Source: Prevotellaceae bacterium | GTDB lineage: Bacteria > Bacteroidota > Bacteroidia > Bacteroidales > UBA932 | DNA: 13,593 nucleotides | Direction of reading: 5' to 3' | NCBI GenBank assembly: GCA_031273285.1 | Contig: JAISSE010000050.1 | Span: 1-13,593, forward strand | In this document: piece by piece, positions 5,505 through 13,329 of the stretch | How the letters are laid out: each line of letters opens with the position of its first letter | Numbering within the stretch: the first letter of the stretch is position 1 | The notes under the pieces: generated by a model | What the model was told of the DNA's origin: nothing | The model's input: the letters and a program-made list of their open reading frames with translations, nothing else | Database searches by the model: none | Translations under genes and position numbers: made by a program

Positions 5505-6404
5505 ATGCTGTCCGTACTGTTGATACTTGCTTTTGCCGCTGTCTTCCACGGTATTTTGGGACGAACGCGGAGTATTCTTAGCGGAAGGAAAGGTCCGAAA
5601 ATTTTGCAGACGGTGTATAATCTGGTGCTTCTGTTCCGCAAGGGCGAAGTGATAAGCGTCGATTCGGGCAAAATCTTTCAGCTTGCGCCTGCGGTGAGTT
5701 TTGTTGCCGTATTGATAGCCCTGCTGATGGCGCCTTTCGGAAAATGCGGCACCGTAATATCGTTCCCCGGCGACTTTGTCCTGTTTGCCTATCTGTTGGC
5801 TTTGGGGCGATTTGCCATGATACTGGGAGCTTTGGACACCGCTTCGTCATTCGAGGGAATGGGGGCTGCGCGGGAAGCATTATACGGAATGCTGGCGGAA
5901 CCTGCTTTCTTTGTGCTCGCGGGGACATTCGCCATGCTGACCGGACATAATTCTTTTGCGGAGATATTCGGTTTCTTCGACATGCCGAGCCTGAGCGCCG
6001 CTATCCCCGGGATGCTTGCCGCATTCGCTTTTTTCCTGATGCTGCTGGTCGAAACCGGACGCCTGCCTGTGGACGACCCTCGCACGCATCTGGAGCTGAC
6101 AATGGTACATGAAGTAATGATTTTGGATTACAGCGGATTCGATTTGGCATTGATACATATCACAACCTGCATCAAAGCCGCCGTATATTCGACACTTACC
6201 GTGCTTTGCGTTGTGCCGGGCAATTTGCATACGGCAATTTACATGCCGCTGTTTATCGTTTTGATTCTGCTCGTTCCGGTTATCACGGGATTCTTCGAAA
6301 GTTTCAGAGCAAGAAACCGACTGCATAGAAACCCGTCATATATCTTGACAATGACCGTAATGGCTATTGTTTCCTTTGTTACCGCCGCGATTGTTTTCCG
6401 TTAA
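5505..6404 (+). CDS. hyfC: HyfC/HycD/EchB-type membrane subunit (NuoH family)
   Basis: A 299-aa polytopic membrane protein, about eight hydrophobic segments, of the respiratory complex I subunit 1 family, closest by eye to the group 4 [NiFe]-hydrogenase / formate hydrogenlyase anchor subunit. Signatures: GRTRSILSGRKGPKILQ (about 19-35), LFRKGEV (about 43-49), and ETGRLPVDDPRTHLE followed by LTMVHEVMILDYSG (about 183-211), where conserved acidic and arginine residues couple electron transfer to ion movement. Length is normal, so the gene seems intact. Oddly, no other hydrogenase or complex I-like subunit is in the window: serS is 6 bp upstream and asnB converges. It is probably co-transcribed with serS. 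Partner subunits must be encoded elsewhere, or the gene is a relocated or relict piece. NuoH of true complex I is less likely given the RKGPK and PVDDPRTHLELT wording. Confidence 0.88.
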   Translation: MLSVLLILAFAAVFHGILGRTRSILSGRKGPKILQTVYNLVLLFRKGEVISVDSGKIFQLAPAVSFVAVLIALLMAPFGKCGTVISFPGDFVLFAYLLALGRFAMILGALDTASSFEGMGAAREALYGMLAEPAFFVLAGTFAMLTGHNSFAEIFGFFDMPSLSAAIPGMLAAFAFFLMLLVETGRLPVDDPRTHLELTMVHEVMILDYSGFDLALIHITTCIKAAVYSTLTVLCVVPGNLHTAIYMPLFIVLILLVPVITGFFESFRARNRLHRNPSYILTMTVMAIVSFVTAAIVFR

Positions 6405-8068
6405 TACGAATCGTTGTGCACCGATTTCACCGACCTTCCTGAAGGGTCAATCAGCTTCTTGAATGCCTCGTCCCATTCCAGCGCAATCGGCGTGCTGCAT
6501 GCGATGCTTGGAACCGACGGAACCGTTTTTGCCGCCGAATCGGAAGGAAACAGTTCTTCATATATTGAACGGTAATGGTATTCTTCTTTCGACAGGGGAG
6601 GATTGACGGGGAAACGTTTCTCCGCTTCGGCAAACTGCTCGTCGCTGATTAGCGAGGAAGCAATGTTTTTCAAAGTATCAATCCAGTTGTATCCCACTCC
6701 GTCGGAAAACTGCTCTTTCTGACGCCATGTTACGCTTTCCGGCAGGATGTCTTCGAAAGCCTTGCGCAGAATCCATTTCTCCATTCTGCCTTTCAATCCG
6801 CTTAATTTATCTTCGGGATTCAGACGCATGGCTACATCCAGAAACTCCTTGTCGAGAAAAGGAACCCGTCCTTCGACGCCCCATGCAGCCAGTGATTTGT
6901 TGGCTCGCAGACAGTCGTATAAATACAGTTTGTCCAGTTTCCTGATTGTTTCTTCGTGCAGGGCTTTGGCGTCAGGCGCTTTGTGGAAATACAGATAACC
7001 GCCGAAAATTTCGTCGGAACCTTCGCCCGAAAGCACCATTTTGATACCCATCGAACGTATCACCCGCGCCAGCAGATACATGGGCGTAGAAGCGCGAACG
7101 GTAGTTACATCATAGGTCTCGATATGATAAATGACATCGCGCACGGCGTCCAGACCCTCCTGAATGGTGAAATACACTTCGTGATGTATGGTTCCGATAT
7201 AGTCCGCAACCTTTTGAGCGGCAACCAAATCGGGCGAACCTTCCAGACCTATTGCAAACGAATGCAGCTGGGGCCACCACGCCTGCTGAATCCCGTTTGT
7301 TTCGATTCTTTTGTCGGCATATTTTTTGGCGATAGCCGAGACAATGGACGAATCCAGACCTCCCGAAAGCAGTACTCCGTAAGGCACGTCGGTCATCAGC
7401 TGCCGTTTGACCGCCGCTTCCAGCGCTTCGCGCAATTCCTGTATGTCTGTTGTATTGTCTTTTACGTTATCATATTCCATCCAGTCGCGCTTATACCATT
7501 TTGTCAGATGACCGTCCTTGCTGTATAAGTAATGTCCCGGAGGAAAAGATTCTATTCTGTCGCAATATCCTTCCAGAGCTTTTAGTTCGGAAGCGACATA
7601 GAAAACGCCCTGCGCGTCCCAGCCCATATACAGGGGAATCACCCCGATGGGGTCGCGGGCAATCAGATAACTGTCCGTTTCTTCGTCATACAGGGCAAAG
7701 GCGAAGATACCGCTGATATCTTCCAGAAAATTCACTCCCTTTTCCTTATACAGGGAGATAATCACTTCGCAATCCGATTTTGTCAAAAAATTATATGTAC
7801 CGGCTTGACGTTCCCGTATCTCCAGATGATTGTAAATCTCTCCGTTGACAGCTAAAATTACTTTGCCGTCGGGAGAAAACAAAGGCTGTTTGCCCGATTG
7901 GGGGTCAACAATTGCCAAGCGCTCATGCGCAAGTATGGCATTATCCCCGCAATATATTCCCGACCAGTCAGGTCCTCTGTGCCTGATTTTCTTAGACATT
8001 GCCAGCACCTGCGGCCTCAGACTGCTTGCAGCCTGTTTAAAATCAAAAGCTCCGACTATTCCACACAT
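6401..8068 (-). CDS. asnB: Asparagine synthetase B, glutamine-hydrolysing
   Basis: A 555-aa cytosolic enzyme (EC 6.3.5.4) making asparagine from aspartate, glutamine and ATP; E. coli AsnB is similar in length. The start is fixed by MCGIVGAF, since Cys2 becomes the N-terminal nucleophile of the glutaminase after Met removal. The glutaminase half shows RHRGPD (29-34) and NGEIYN (75-80). The synthetase half shows the PP-loop SGGLDSS (235-241) and SGEGSDE (347-353), then GRVPFLD. An open frame continues upstream of the start, but it lacks an ATG at a sensible place and contains the promoter, so it is not part of the protein. The stop overlaps the stop of the convergent hyfC-like gene (shared TTAA at 6401-6404), and no terminator is visible between them. 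Confidence 0.97.
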   Translation of the reverse strand: MCGIVGAFDFKQAASSLRPQVLAMSKKIRHRGPDWSGIYCGDNAILAHERLAIVDPQSGKQPLFSPDGKVILAVNGEIYNHLEIRERQAGTYNFLTKSDCEVIISLYKEKGVNFLEDISGIFAFALYDEETDSYLIARDPIGVIPLYMGWDAQGVFYVASELKALEGYCDRIESFPPGHYLYSKDGHLTKWYKRDWMEYDNVKDNTTDIQELREALEAAVKRQLMTDVPYGVLLSGGLDSSIVSAIAKKYADKRIETNGIQQAWWPQLHSFAIGLEGSPDLVAAQKVADYIGTIHHEVYFTIQEGLDAVRDVIYHIETYDVTTVRASTPMYLLARVIRSMGIKMVLSGEGSDEIFGGYLYFHKAPDAKALHEETIRKLDKLYLYDCLRANKSLAAWGVEGRVPFLDKEFLDVAMRLNPEDKLSGLKGRMEKWILRKAFEDILPESVTWRQKEQFSDGVGYNWIDTLKNIASSLISDEQFAEAEKRFPVNPPLSKEEYHYRSIYEELFPSDSAAKTVPSVPSIACSTPIALEWDEAFKKLIDPSGRSVKSVHNDSY

Positions 8069-8115
8069 AAAATCATATTTATAATAAAACCAACTAATAT
8101 CGTTTTCATAAAATG

Positions 8116-8145
8116 CAAAAGTAATACAAAATTGATATAAACAAA
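8116..8145 (-). promoter_or_regulatory. asnB promoter (-33 TTTG, -7 TACTTTTG)
   Basis: On the - strand, TTTG (8145-8142) is followed after 18 nt by TACTTTTG (8123-8116), a full match to the Bacteroidota TTTG / TAnnTTTG pattern. The leader to the ATG at 8068 would be about 40 nt and AT-rich. Confidence 0.75.
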
Positions 8146-8198
8146 TATTTAATATCCGAAAAATCGTGAACTCATTCATATCTATGTGATTACACACT

Positions 8199-8341
8199 TG
8201 CAAAAATTGTCGTTTCCGTCCCTGCAAATCCCCGTTTTCAGCACATGCAAACCTTACTTCAACACATGCAAAGTCTACTTCAACACATGCAAAGTCTACT
8301 TCACCACATGCAAAGTCTATTTCACCACATGCAAAGTTTAC
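8199..8341. repeat. Tandem array 5: 21-bp units, with decayed units at one end
   Basis: Four regular 21-bp units at 8255, 8276, 8297 and 8318 around CACATGCAAAG, preceded by increasingly diverged units. The shared TGCAAA occurs at 8199, 8223, 8246, 8267, 8288, 8309 and 8330 (steps 24, 23, 21, 21, 21, 21). Unlike arrays 1-4 the unit is not a clear palindrome. The period is a multiple of three and both strands are open (+ strand text TCKVYFN), but there is no credible gene. It lies 50-200 bp upstream of the asnB promoter. Confidence 0.85.
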
Positions 8342-8372
8342 GTTAAATCAGGTGCATTGTCGGTATCTTATT

Positions 8373-8403
8373 TGTAAAATTGCTGTAATTTTCGGCAGAA
8401 TAT
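8373..8403. repeat. 31-bp direct repeat, copy 1
   Basis: Identical to 8567-8597 (begins TGTAAAATTGCTG, ends GGCAGAATAT). Similarity continues weakly on both sides, including a GGCT...TCCGG stretch to the right, so a longer segment of about 60 bp was duplicated and has diverged. Confidence 0.85.
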
Positions 8404-8455
8404 TTTTTGGTTCCGGCTTCTCCGGATTAGGGGTAAGATTACGGCGAAGTACAGA

Positions 8456-8556
8456 AAGACCGTAGGTCTTCAATATTGATAACCCCGTACAAACGAGCCG
8501 CAGGCGAGCGCAGTGCGGGGTAGCGGCAACAGCCAACACCTAACTCCGTAGGAGTT
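8456..8556. repeat. Cluster of three small hairpins between direct repeats
   Basis: AAGACC-GTA-GGTCTT (8456-8470) and AACTCC-GTA-GGAGTT (8542-8556) share the centre CCGTAGG. Between them CCCCGTAC (8483-8490) pairs with GTGCGGGG (8513-8520), with one T-G opposition (8488/8515). The cluster lies inside the 31-bp direct repeats and looks like a dispersed intergenic element, with no T-run and no gene. Confidence 0.7.
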
Positions 8557-8566
8557 GCCCTTTATC

Positions 8567-8597
8567 TGTAAAATTGCTGTAATTTTCGGCAGAATAT
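8567..8597. repeat. 31-bp direct repeat, copy 2
   Basis: Exact copy of 8373-8403, same orientation, 194 bp away. Confidence 0.85.
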
Positions 8598-8856
8598 CTG
8601 TTCGGCTGTTATCCGGTTAAAATAAAATATCGAAAAAAAGACAGAAAAAATCCGCAAAACGGGGTAATAAACGCGGTTTGAGAAACGGTTCAACATAATT
8701 TTTATTAAAAAAAAACAATTCGGGATAACAATTCAAATCCTATCCGTAAACAATGTAATTTATGTATTTTTAGCGCTTTAGATAATTTCACGGATTGCTA
8801 TTTTATGTTAAAAAAAATAGATATTGGATAATATTTGTTAAAATTCGGTTGATATA
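8598..8856. other. AT-rich gene-free upstream region
   Basis: Strongly AT-rich sequence with A-tracts and T-tracts before the gene at 8917. No reading frame or clear repeat. It may hold upstream promoter elements; I see no specific operator. Confidence 0.5.
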
Positions 8857-8887
8857 CTTGAATATTAGTATATTTTTTATAATTTTG
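8857..8887 (+). promoter_or_regulatory. Promoter (-33 CTTG, -7 TAATTTTG)
   Basis: TAATTTTG (8880-8887) matches TAnnTTTG, and CTTG (8857-8860), one mismatch from TTTG, is 19 bp upstream. The ATG at 8917 lies 29 bp after the box. Confidence 0.65.
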
Positions 8888-8916
8888 CGTTCGATTACTA
8901 AAAGTAAATTGCAGTG

Positions 8917-11616
8917 ATGAGAGTTACGTTTATTGTATGTGCGTTATTGTTTGCGGGCATTTTGAATGCGGCAAACAAAGAATCGAAAAAGGCAGATAAA
9001 TATTTCGCTGCCGGAGACTATCTCAATGCCATCGACAGGTATAAGGCGGCTTTGGAAACCGAGGAAAATCCTTCGGAAAAAGCATTGTATAAATATCGTA
9101 TAGGGGTGTCGTACTATCGGCTGAATGATGTCGTCCTTGCGGAAAAAAACCTGAGCGATGCCATCAAACAGGGTTATATGCCGGCAGATGCATATCTGAT
9201 GCTTGGGGATGTGCAACTGAAACTGGGGAAAATGGACGAGGCAAAATCGTCGTATGAATCATACGCTCTTGCTAATCCGGGCGACAATTCCATTGATATT
9301 AAAATTGCTTCGGTAAAGTTTGCAAAAGAGAATCAGCAAAACCTGTCCCTGTTCAAACTGGAACCTCTGGGTACCAGAGTCAACTCCCGCAAAAATGAGT
9401 TTGGAGTAAGCTATTTCAATGAATCGCTGATATTTTCATCAACAAGAACTACCTCTTCGGCATCGGCGTCGGATGAGGAAGAAGAGGAAGACGCGGGCAG
9501 ATATTCGGACAGAACCATACCCGAAAAGAAACAGAAACAGGCATATACGAAAGAAGGACTTGCCAAAACTTCGGTATGGCTGGCGACGGGAAGCGACGGA
9601 AACTACAACAGTGCGAAAGAATTGCAGGAACTGAGCAAGATGAAAGATTTTTCGGACGACGGAACCATGACTTACGACCCTTATTCGAAACAGGCGTATT
9701 ACACACGATCCGACGGTAAAAAAGCATACATATATTCGATGCAAATCGTTAATAACAAATGGCAAAAGAACGAAAAAATCGAAGTTCAAAGTCAGGGCGA
9801 ACCCATCGGGCATCCGTTCATAAACGCCGAAGGAGACCGTATCTACTTTACCTCCAAAATGCCCGGAGGCAAGGGGAAAAGCGACATCTGGTACATATCG
9901 CGAGTCGGCGATGCGTGGAACAGTGTGCCGGTCAATGCCGGCGACAATATCAATACGCCCGGCAACGAAGTTTATCCGCATATTTCCGACGGATACCTCT
10001 TTTTTGCCTCGGACGGGAGAATAGGAATGGGCGGAATGGATATTTATGTTGCCAAAATTACAAGTTCGGGATTCGAAAGACCGATAAACCTCGGTACTCC
10101 TTTCAACTCTACCGCCGATGATTATAATCTGATTATGAGGCTCGACAAAAAAGAGGGTATGCTGGTCAGTTCGCGAAGTCTGAAAACGGGAGACGACATA
10201 TACAGATTCGAGGGATTTCCGAGTAATCTTACTATTGTGGGAACGGTAAAGGACGAAAACACGGGAGCGCCCATATCCAATGTGTCGCTGGAACTGTTTA
10301 TCGAAAACAAATCGCTCACCAAAGTCATGTCCGACATTAACGGTGATTTTGCCATTCCCGTTCGACCGAATACGACATACAGACTGGCAGCTTCGGTGGC
10401 GGGATATGCTCCCGACGAAAAAACGTTTACAAGCCTCGGCGATTTATTTGCACGGATTAGCAGGGAAAGCGGTATCAACCTTGATTTTAACATGAAAGGC
10501 AATGCGTCGGTGATTTCGGGAAAAGTGTATGACATAGAGACCCTTTCGACACTGGAAGGCACGACGGTAATATTGATTGCCGACGGAGTGATACAGCAAA
10601 CCGCAAACGTCGATCCGAGCGGCATATATAAATTTGCGAACCTGACAAGCAACACCGATTATACGGTAAGAGTTAATCCCAAAGGATATTTCTGGGACAG
10701 CAGGGAAGTTCGCGTTGCCAACAGCAGCCAAAAGTTCGAGTACAATAAAGCCAACGGACACGATTTGGATTTTGCCCTGCAAAGATTCGAGGTCGGTAAG
10801 GAAATCATTATATCCAACATAGATTTTCAGGAAGACAAACCCAATCTTCTGACAAATTCGTACAGGGAACTGGACCGCATAGCCGACATGTTTATCCGTA
10901 ATCCTTATTGCATCATATTACTCAAAGGGTATGTGGATGTGGCATATAAGACGGATATAGCAAAAAATCTGTCGCAATATCGGGTTAATGAGGTGAGAGA
11001 TTATTTAGTGTCAAAAAAAGTTTCTCCGGCGCAATTAATCAAGCCGCAGGGTATGGGACGCCAAAATCCGCTGGTAAAAAATCCCATTTCGAATGACGAA
11101 CGTAAACTTAATAACAGAATTACATATACCGTAACCAGAATCGACACTCAGAAAGAGTTGGAATATTCGCGGATAAATGTCGCTCCGCAAACAACTGCAA
11201 AACCGCAAACCGGTACAACAAAAACAGGCGTAACGCAACAGCCGGCAACCGCACAGCCAACAGCGACAAAGCCGACGACCGCGCCGCCCTCACAGTCGCA
11301 AACGCAAACACAAACAACACAGCCTGTTACCAGCCGGCAAACGACACAGTCGCAGTCGTCCGACGGAGGCATTGCTGTTTCCGACGACGGAGCGTATATA
11401 GTTCAAATTGCCGCACTCGGCGTGCTTGATTTGAAACAGCCCGATTTTGTGAAGATAACTACACAATTGAAGCTGGAAGTCAAATACAAACTTGATGCCG
11501 GAAAATATAAATATTTTGTAGGCTTCTTCAAGACAAAAACAGAAGCCGACGATGTGAAAGATAAATTGGTGAAGATAGGTATTAAAGATGCCTGGGCACG
11601 AAGCAAATACCAATAA
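8917..11616 (+). CDS. PorE-like TPR / PD40 propeller / OmpA / SPOR envelope protein
   Basis: An 899-aa exported protein that should anchor an envelope machine to peptidoglycan. Order: signal peptide (MRVTFIVCALLFAGILNA), TPR-like helices (about 22-125), an acidic run (SDEEEEEDAG, about 184-193), PD40/WD40-like propeller blades (INAEGDRIYFTSKMPGG, YPHISDGYLFFASDG; about 230-435), two carboxypeptidase-regulatory folds (GTVKDENTGAPISNVSLELF near 441 and ISGKVYD near 532), an OmpA C-terminal domain (about 629-745) with GYVD and NLSQYRVNEVRDYL, which keep the Asp and Arg that bind diaminopimelate, a Thr/Gln/Pro linker (752-818), and a SPOR domain (about 826-899, YIVQIAALG to KDAWARSKYQ). The TPR-propeller-CRD-OmpA order is that of Porphyromonas PorE, a type IX secretion component, but the SPOR domain is extra and no lipobox cysteine follows the signal peptide. 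GTG at 8914 directly precedes the preferred ATG. Confidence 0.92.
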   Translation: MRVTFIVCALLFAGILNAANKESKKADKYFAAGDYLNAIDRYKAALETEENPSEKALYKYRIGVSYYRLNDVVLAEKNLSDAIKQGYMPADAYLMLGDVQLKLGKMDEAKSSYESYALANPGDNSIDIKIASVKFAKENQQNLSLFKLEPLGTRVNSRKNEFGVSYFNESLIFSSTRTTSSASASDEEEEEDAGRYSDRTIPEKKQKQAYTKEGLAKTSVWLATGSDGNYNSAKELQELSKMKDFSDDGTMTYDPYSKQAYYTRSDGKKAYIYSMQIVNNKWQKNEKIEVQSQGEPIGHPFINAEGDRIYFTSKMPGGKGKSDIWYISRVGDAWNSVPVNAGDNINTPGNEVYPHISDGYLFFASDGRIGMGGMDIYVAKITSSGFERPINLGTPFNSTADDYNLIMRLDKKEGMLVSSRSLKTGDDIYRFEGFPSNLTIVGTVKDENTGAPISNVSLELFIENKSLTKVMSDINGDFAIPVRPNTTYRLAASVAGYAPDEKTFTSLGDLFARISRESGINLDFNMKGNASVISGKVYDIETLSTLEGTTVILIADGVIQQTANVDPSGIYKFANLTSNTDYTVRVNPKGYFWDSREVRVANSSQKFEYNKANGHDLDFALQRFEVGKEIIISNIDFQEDKPNLLTNSYRELDRIADMFIRNPYCIILLKGYVDVAYKTDIAKNLSQYRVNEVRDYLVSKKVSPAQLIKPQGMGRQNPLVKNPISNDERKLNNRITYTVTRIDTQKELEYSRINVAPQTTAKPQTGTTKTGVTQQPATAQPTATKPTTAPPSQSQTQTQTTQPVTSRQTTQSQSSDGGIAVSDDGAYIVQIAALGVLDLKQPDFVKITTQLKLEVKYKLDAGKYKYFVGFFKTKTEADDVKDKLVKIGIKDAWARSKYQ

Positions 11617-11617
11617 A

Positions 11618-11638
11618 TTGAGAGTTGAGAGTTGAGAG
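11618..11638. repeat. Heptanucleotide repeat TTGAGAG x3 after the stop codon
   Basis: Units at 11618, 11625 and 11632, beginning 1 bp after the stop at 11614-11616. TGA falls at 11619, 11626 and 11633, once in each frame, as in the repeat at 4070. Confidence 0.85.
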
Positions 11639-11645
11639 AAAGTGT

Positions 11646-11773
11646 TGTCTCAAAAGCACGCGGACGACGCGGATTTTAGGGATTTACGCAGATAAATAAA
11701 AATAAACGCCATAAATAATCTGCGTAAATCCTTAAAATCTGCGTTATCCGCGTGCCGAATTGCTTTCGGGACA
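11646..11773. repeat. MITE-like inverted repeat between convergent genes
   Basis: Arms of 38 bp (11656-11693 and 11718-11755) are complementary except for three G-T oppositions (11666/11745, 11671/11740, 11679/11732) and one C-A (11665/11746). Outer arms TGTCTCAAAAGC (11646-11657) and GCTTTCGGGACA (11762-11773) pair with two differences, offset by a 6-nt bulge. The CTGTCCC-AAAGC type of end resembles terminal repeats of transposon-derived elements, from memory only. It may also end transcription from both sides; there is no strong T-run. Confidence 0.75.
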
Positions 11774-11782
11774 GCCTCGGCA

Positions 11783-13324
11783 TTATCCTGCCCAGCCTTC
11801 TCTGTCCAGATTTCTGTAATTGATTGCTTCGGCAAGATGTCGCGGAAGAATATTTCCCGATTCGCCGAGGTCGGCAATTGTTCTTGCGACTTTCAAAATC
11901 CGGTCGTATGCCCGTGCCGACAGTCCGAAACGTTCCATTGCCATTTTTATAAGATTCGAACCTGCAACATCCAGTTCGCAGTATTTTCTCAACAAAGTAC
12001 TGCCCATCATTGCATTGCAATATATTCCCTTGTGATTGTCAAACCTTTTGCGTTGAATTTCGCGTGCGGCAATTACCCTTTCTCTGACGGTAGAACTGTT
12101 TTCGGCGACGGATTTCTCCGAAAGTTTTTCAAAAGGCACCGGCACCACTTCTATATGTATGTCTATGCGGTCTAACAGAGGTCCCGATATACGGGACAAA
12201 TATTTTTTGACTGCTCCCGGAGGGCAGACGCATTTTTTATCGGGATGATTATAAAACCCGCAGGGACAGGGATTCATCGAGGCTGCCAGCATGAAGTTTG
12301 CCGGATATTCAACTGTGAATTTCGCTCTGGAAATAATAATTTTTCTTTCTTCCAGCGGTTGTCGCATGACTTCCAGCACACTGCGACGAAATTCGGGCAG
12401 CTCGTCCAAAAACAGCACTCCATTGTGGGCAAGCGAAATCTCTCCGGGCTGCGGCACGGTTCCTCCACCCACAAGCGCAATATCCGAAATCGTGTGATGC
12501 GGCGCTCTGAACGGACGTTGGGAAATAAGGCTTGAATTGCGTTCGATTTTTCCGGCAACGGAATGAATTTTAGTCGTTTCAAGTGCTTCGTGCAGCGTAA
12601 GCGGAGGAATGATGGACGCCAGCCGTTTTGCAAGCATTGTTTTTCCTGCGCCCGGCGGACCTATCATGATTATATTATGACCGCCGGCTGCGGCAATTTC
12701 CATAGCCCGCTTTACATTTTCCTGCCCTCTGACGTCGGCAAAATCGGCGTCGTATATCGACATATTGTTGTAAAATTCTTCTCTGGTATTGACGACAACA
12801 GGCTGAAGACTGTTGTTTCCGGCAAAAAAATCAACAACCTCTCCGATATTTTTCGCTCCGTACACTTTCAGTTTATCGACAACAGCGGCTTCCTTTGCGT
12901 TTGCTTCGGGCAGTATAAATCCCTCAAATCCCGATTCCCGTGCCATTATCGCTATGGGCAAGGCGCCTTTGATGGGTCTTAGTTCGCCGTCAAGAGCAAG
13001 TTCGCCCATGACAATATACTTTGCCAGTTCGGTATCGGGTATTTTATCGTTGGCGGCGAGCAGGCTTATTGCCAGAGGAAGGTCGTAGGCTGCGCCTTCC
13101 TTCTTTATATCCGCCGGAGCCATGTTGATGACAATCTTCTTCTGCGGCGTATTTAGATTGTTGGCTTTAAGAGCCGTATATATTCTTTGCAGACTTTCTC
13201 TGACCGCATTGTCCGGCAAACCTACAAGGTGAAAATTTACGCCCGTTGAGGCGCTTGTTTCAATGGTTATCAGGGTCGAATTGATTCCAAAAACCGCGCT
13301 GCTGTAAACTTTGACCAATTTCAT
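11783..13324 (-). CDS. yifB: YifB/ComM-family Mg-chelatase-like AAA+ ATPase
   Basis: A 513-aa cytosolic AAA+ ATPase, full length for the family. ComM in this family is a hexameric helicase promoting branch migration during natural transformation; in many bacteria the role is untested. The N-terminal ChlI/Lon-S5-like domain spans about 20-142 (INMAPADIKKEGAAYDLPLA). The ATPase shows Walker A GPPGAGKTMLAKRL (about 221-234) and Walker B GVLFLDELPEF (about 298-308). A cysteine cluster NPCPCGFYNHPDKKCVCPPG (about 348-367) may bind a metal, and the C-terminal Mg-chelatase domain (SARAYDRILKVARTIADL) follows. It starts 5 bp after the stop of the DUF5723-like gene, so the two probably form an operon. 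Confidence 0.96.
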   Translation of the reverse strand: MKLVKVYSSAVFGINSTLITIETSASTGVNFHLVGLPDNAVRESLQRIYTALKANNLNTPQKKIVINMAPADIKKEGAAYDLPLAISLLAANDKIPDTELAKYIVMGELALDGELRPIKGALPIAIMARESGFEGFILPEANAKEAAVVDKLKVYGAKNIGEVVDFFAGNNSLQPVVVNTREEFYNNMSIYDADFADVRGQENVKRAMEIAAAGGHNIIMIGPPGAGKTMLAKRLASIIPPLTLHEALETTKIHSVAGKIERNSSLISQRPFRAPHHTISDIALVGGGTVPQPGEISLAHNGVLFLDELPEFRRSVLEVMRQPLEERKIIISRAKFTVEYPANFMLAASMNPCPCGFYNHPDKKCVCPPGAVKKYLSRISGPLLDRIDIHIEVVPVPFEKLSEKSVAENSSTVRERVIAAREIQRKRFDNHKGIYCNAMMGSTLLRKYCELDVAGSNLIKMAMERFGLSARAYDRILKVARTIADLGESGNILPRHLAEAINYRNLDREGWAG

Positions 13325-13329
13325 TGCAT

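Noticed and set aside
8069..8347. N-terminal extension of asnB through the 21-bp array
   Set aside because: The frame is open but has no fitting start, contains the asnB promoter, and AsnB needs Cys directly after the initiator Met.
8186..8377. 63-aa protein with heptapeptide repeats (TCKVYFN)
   Set aside because: The 21-bp DNA period makes peptide repeats unavoidable; there is no promoter, leader or hydrophobic or known motif to support a gene.
8914..8916. GTG start for the PorE-like protein
   Set aside because: It adds one residue before an ATG that begins a normal signal peptide; the ATG is preferred.
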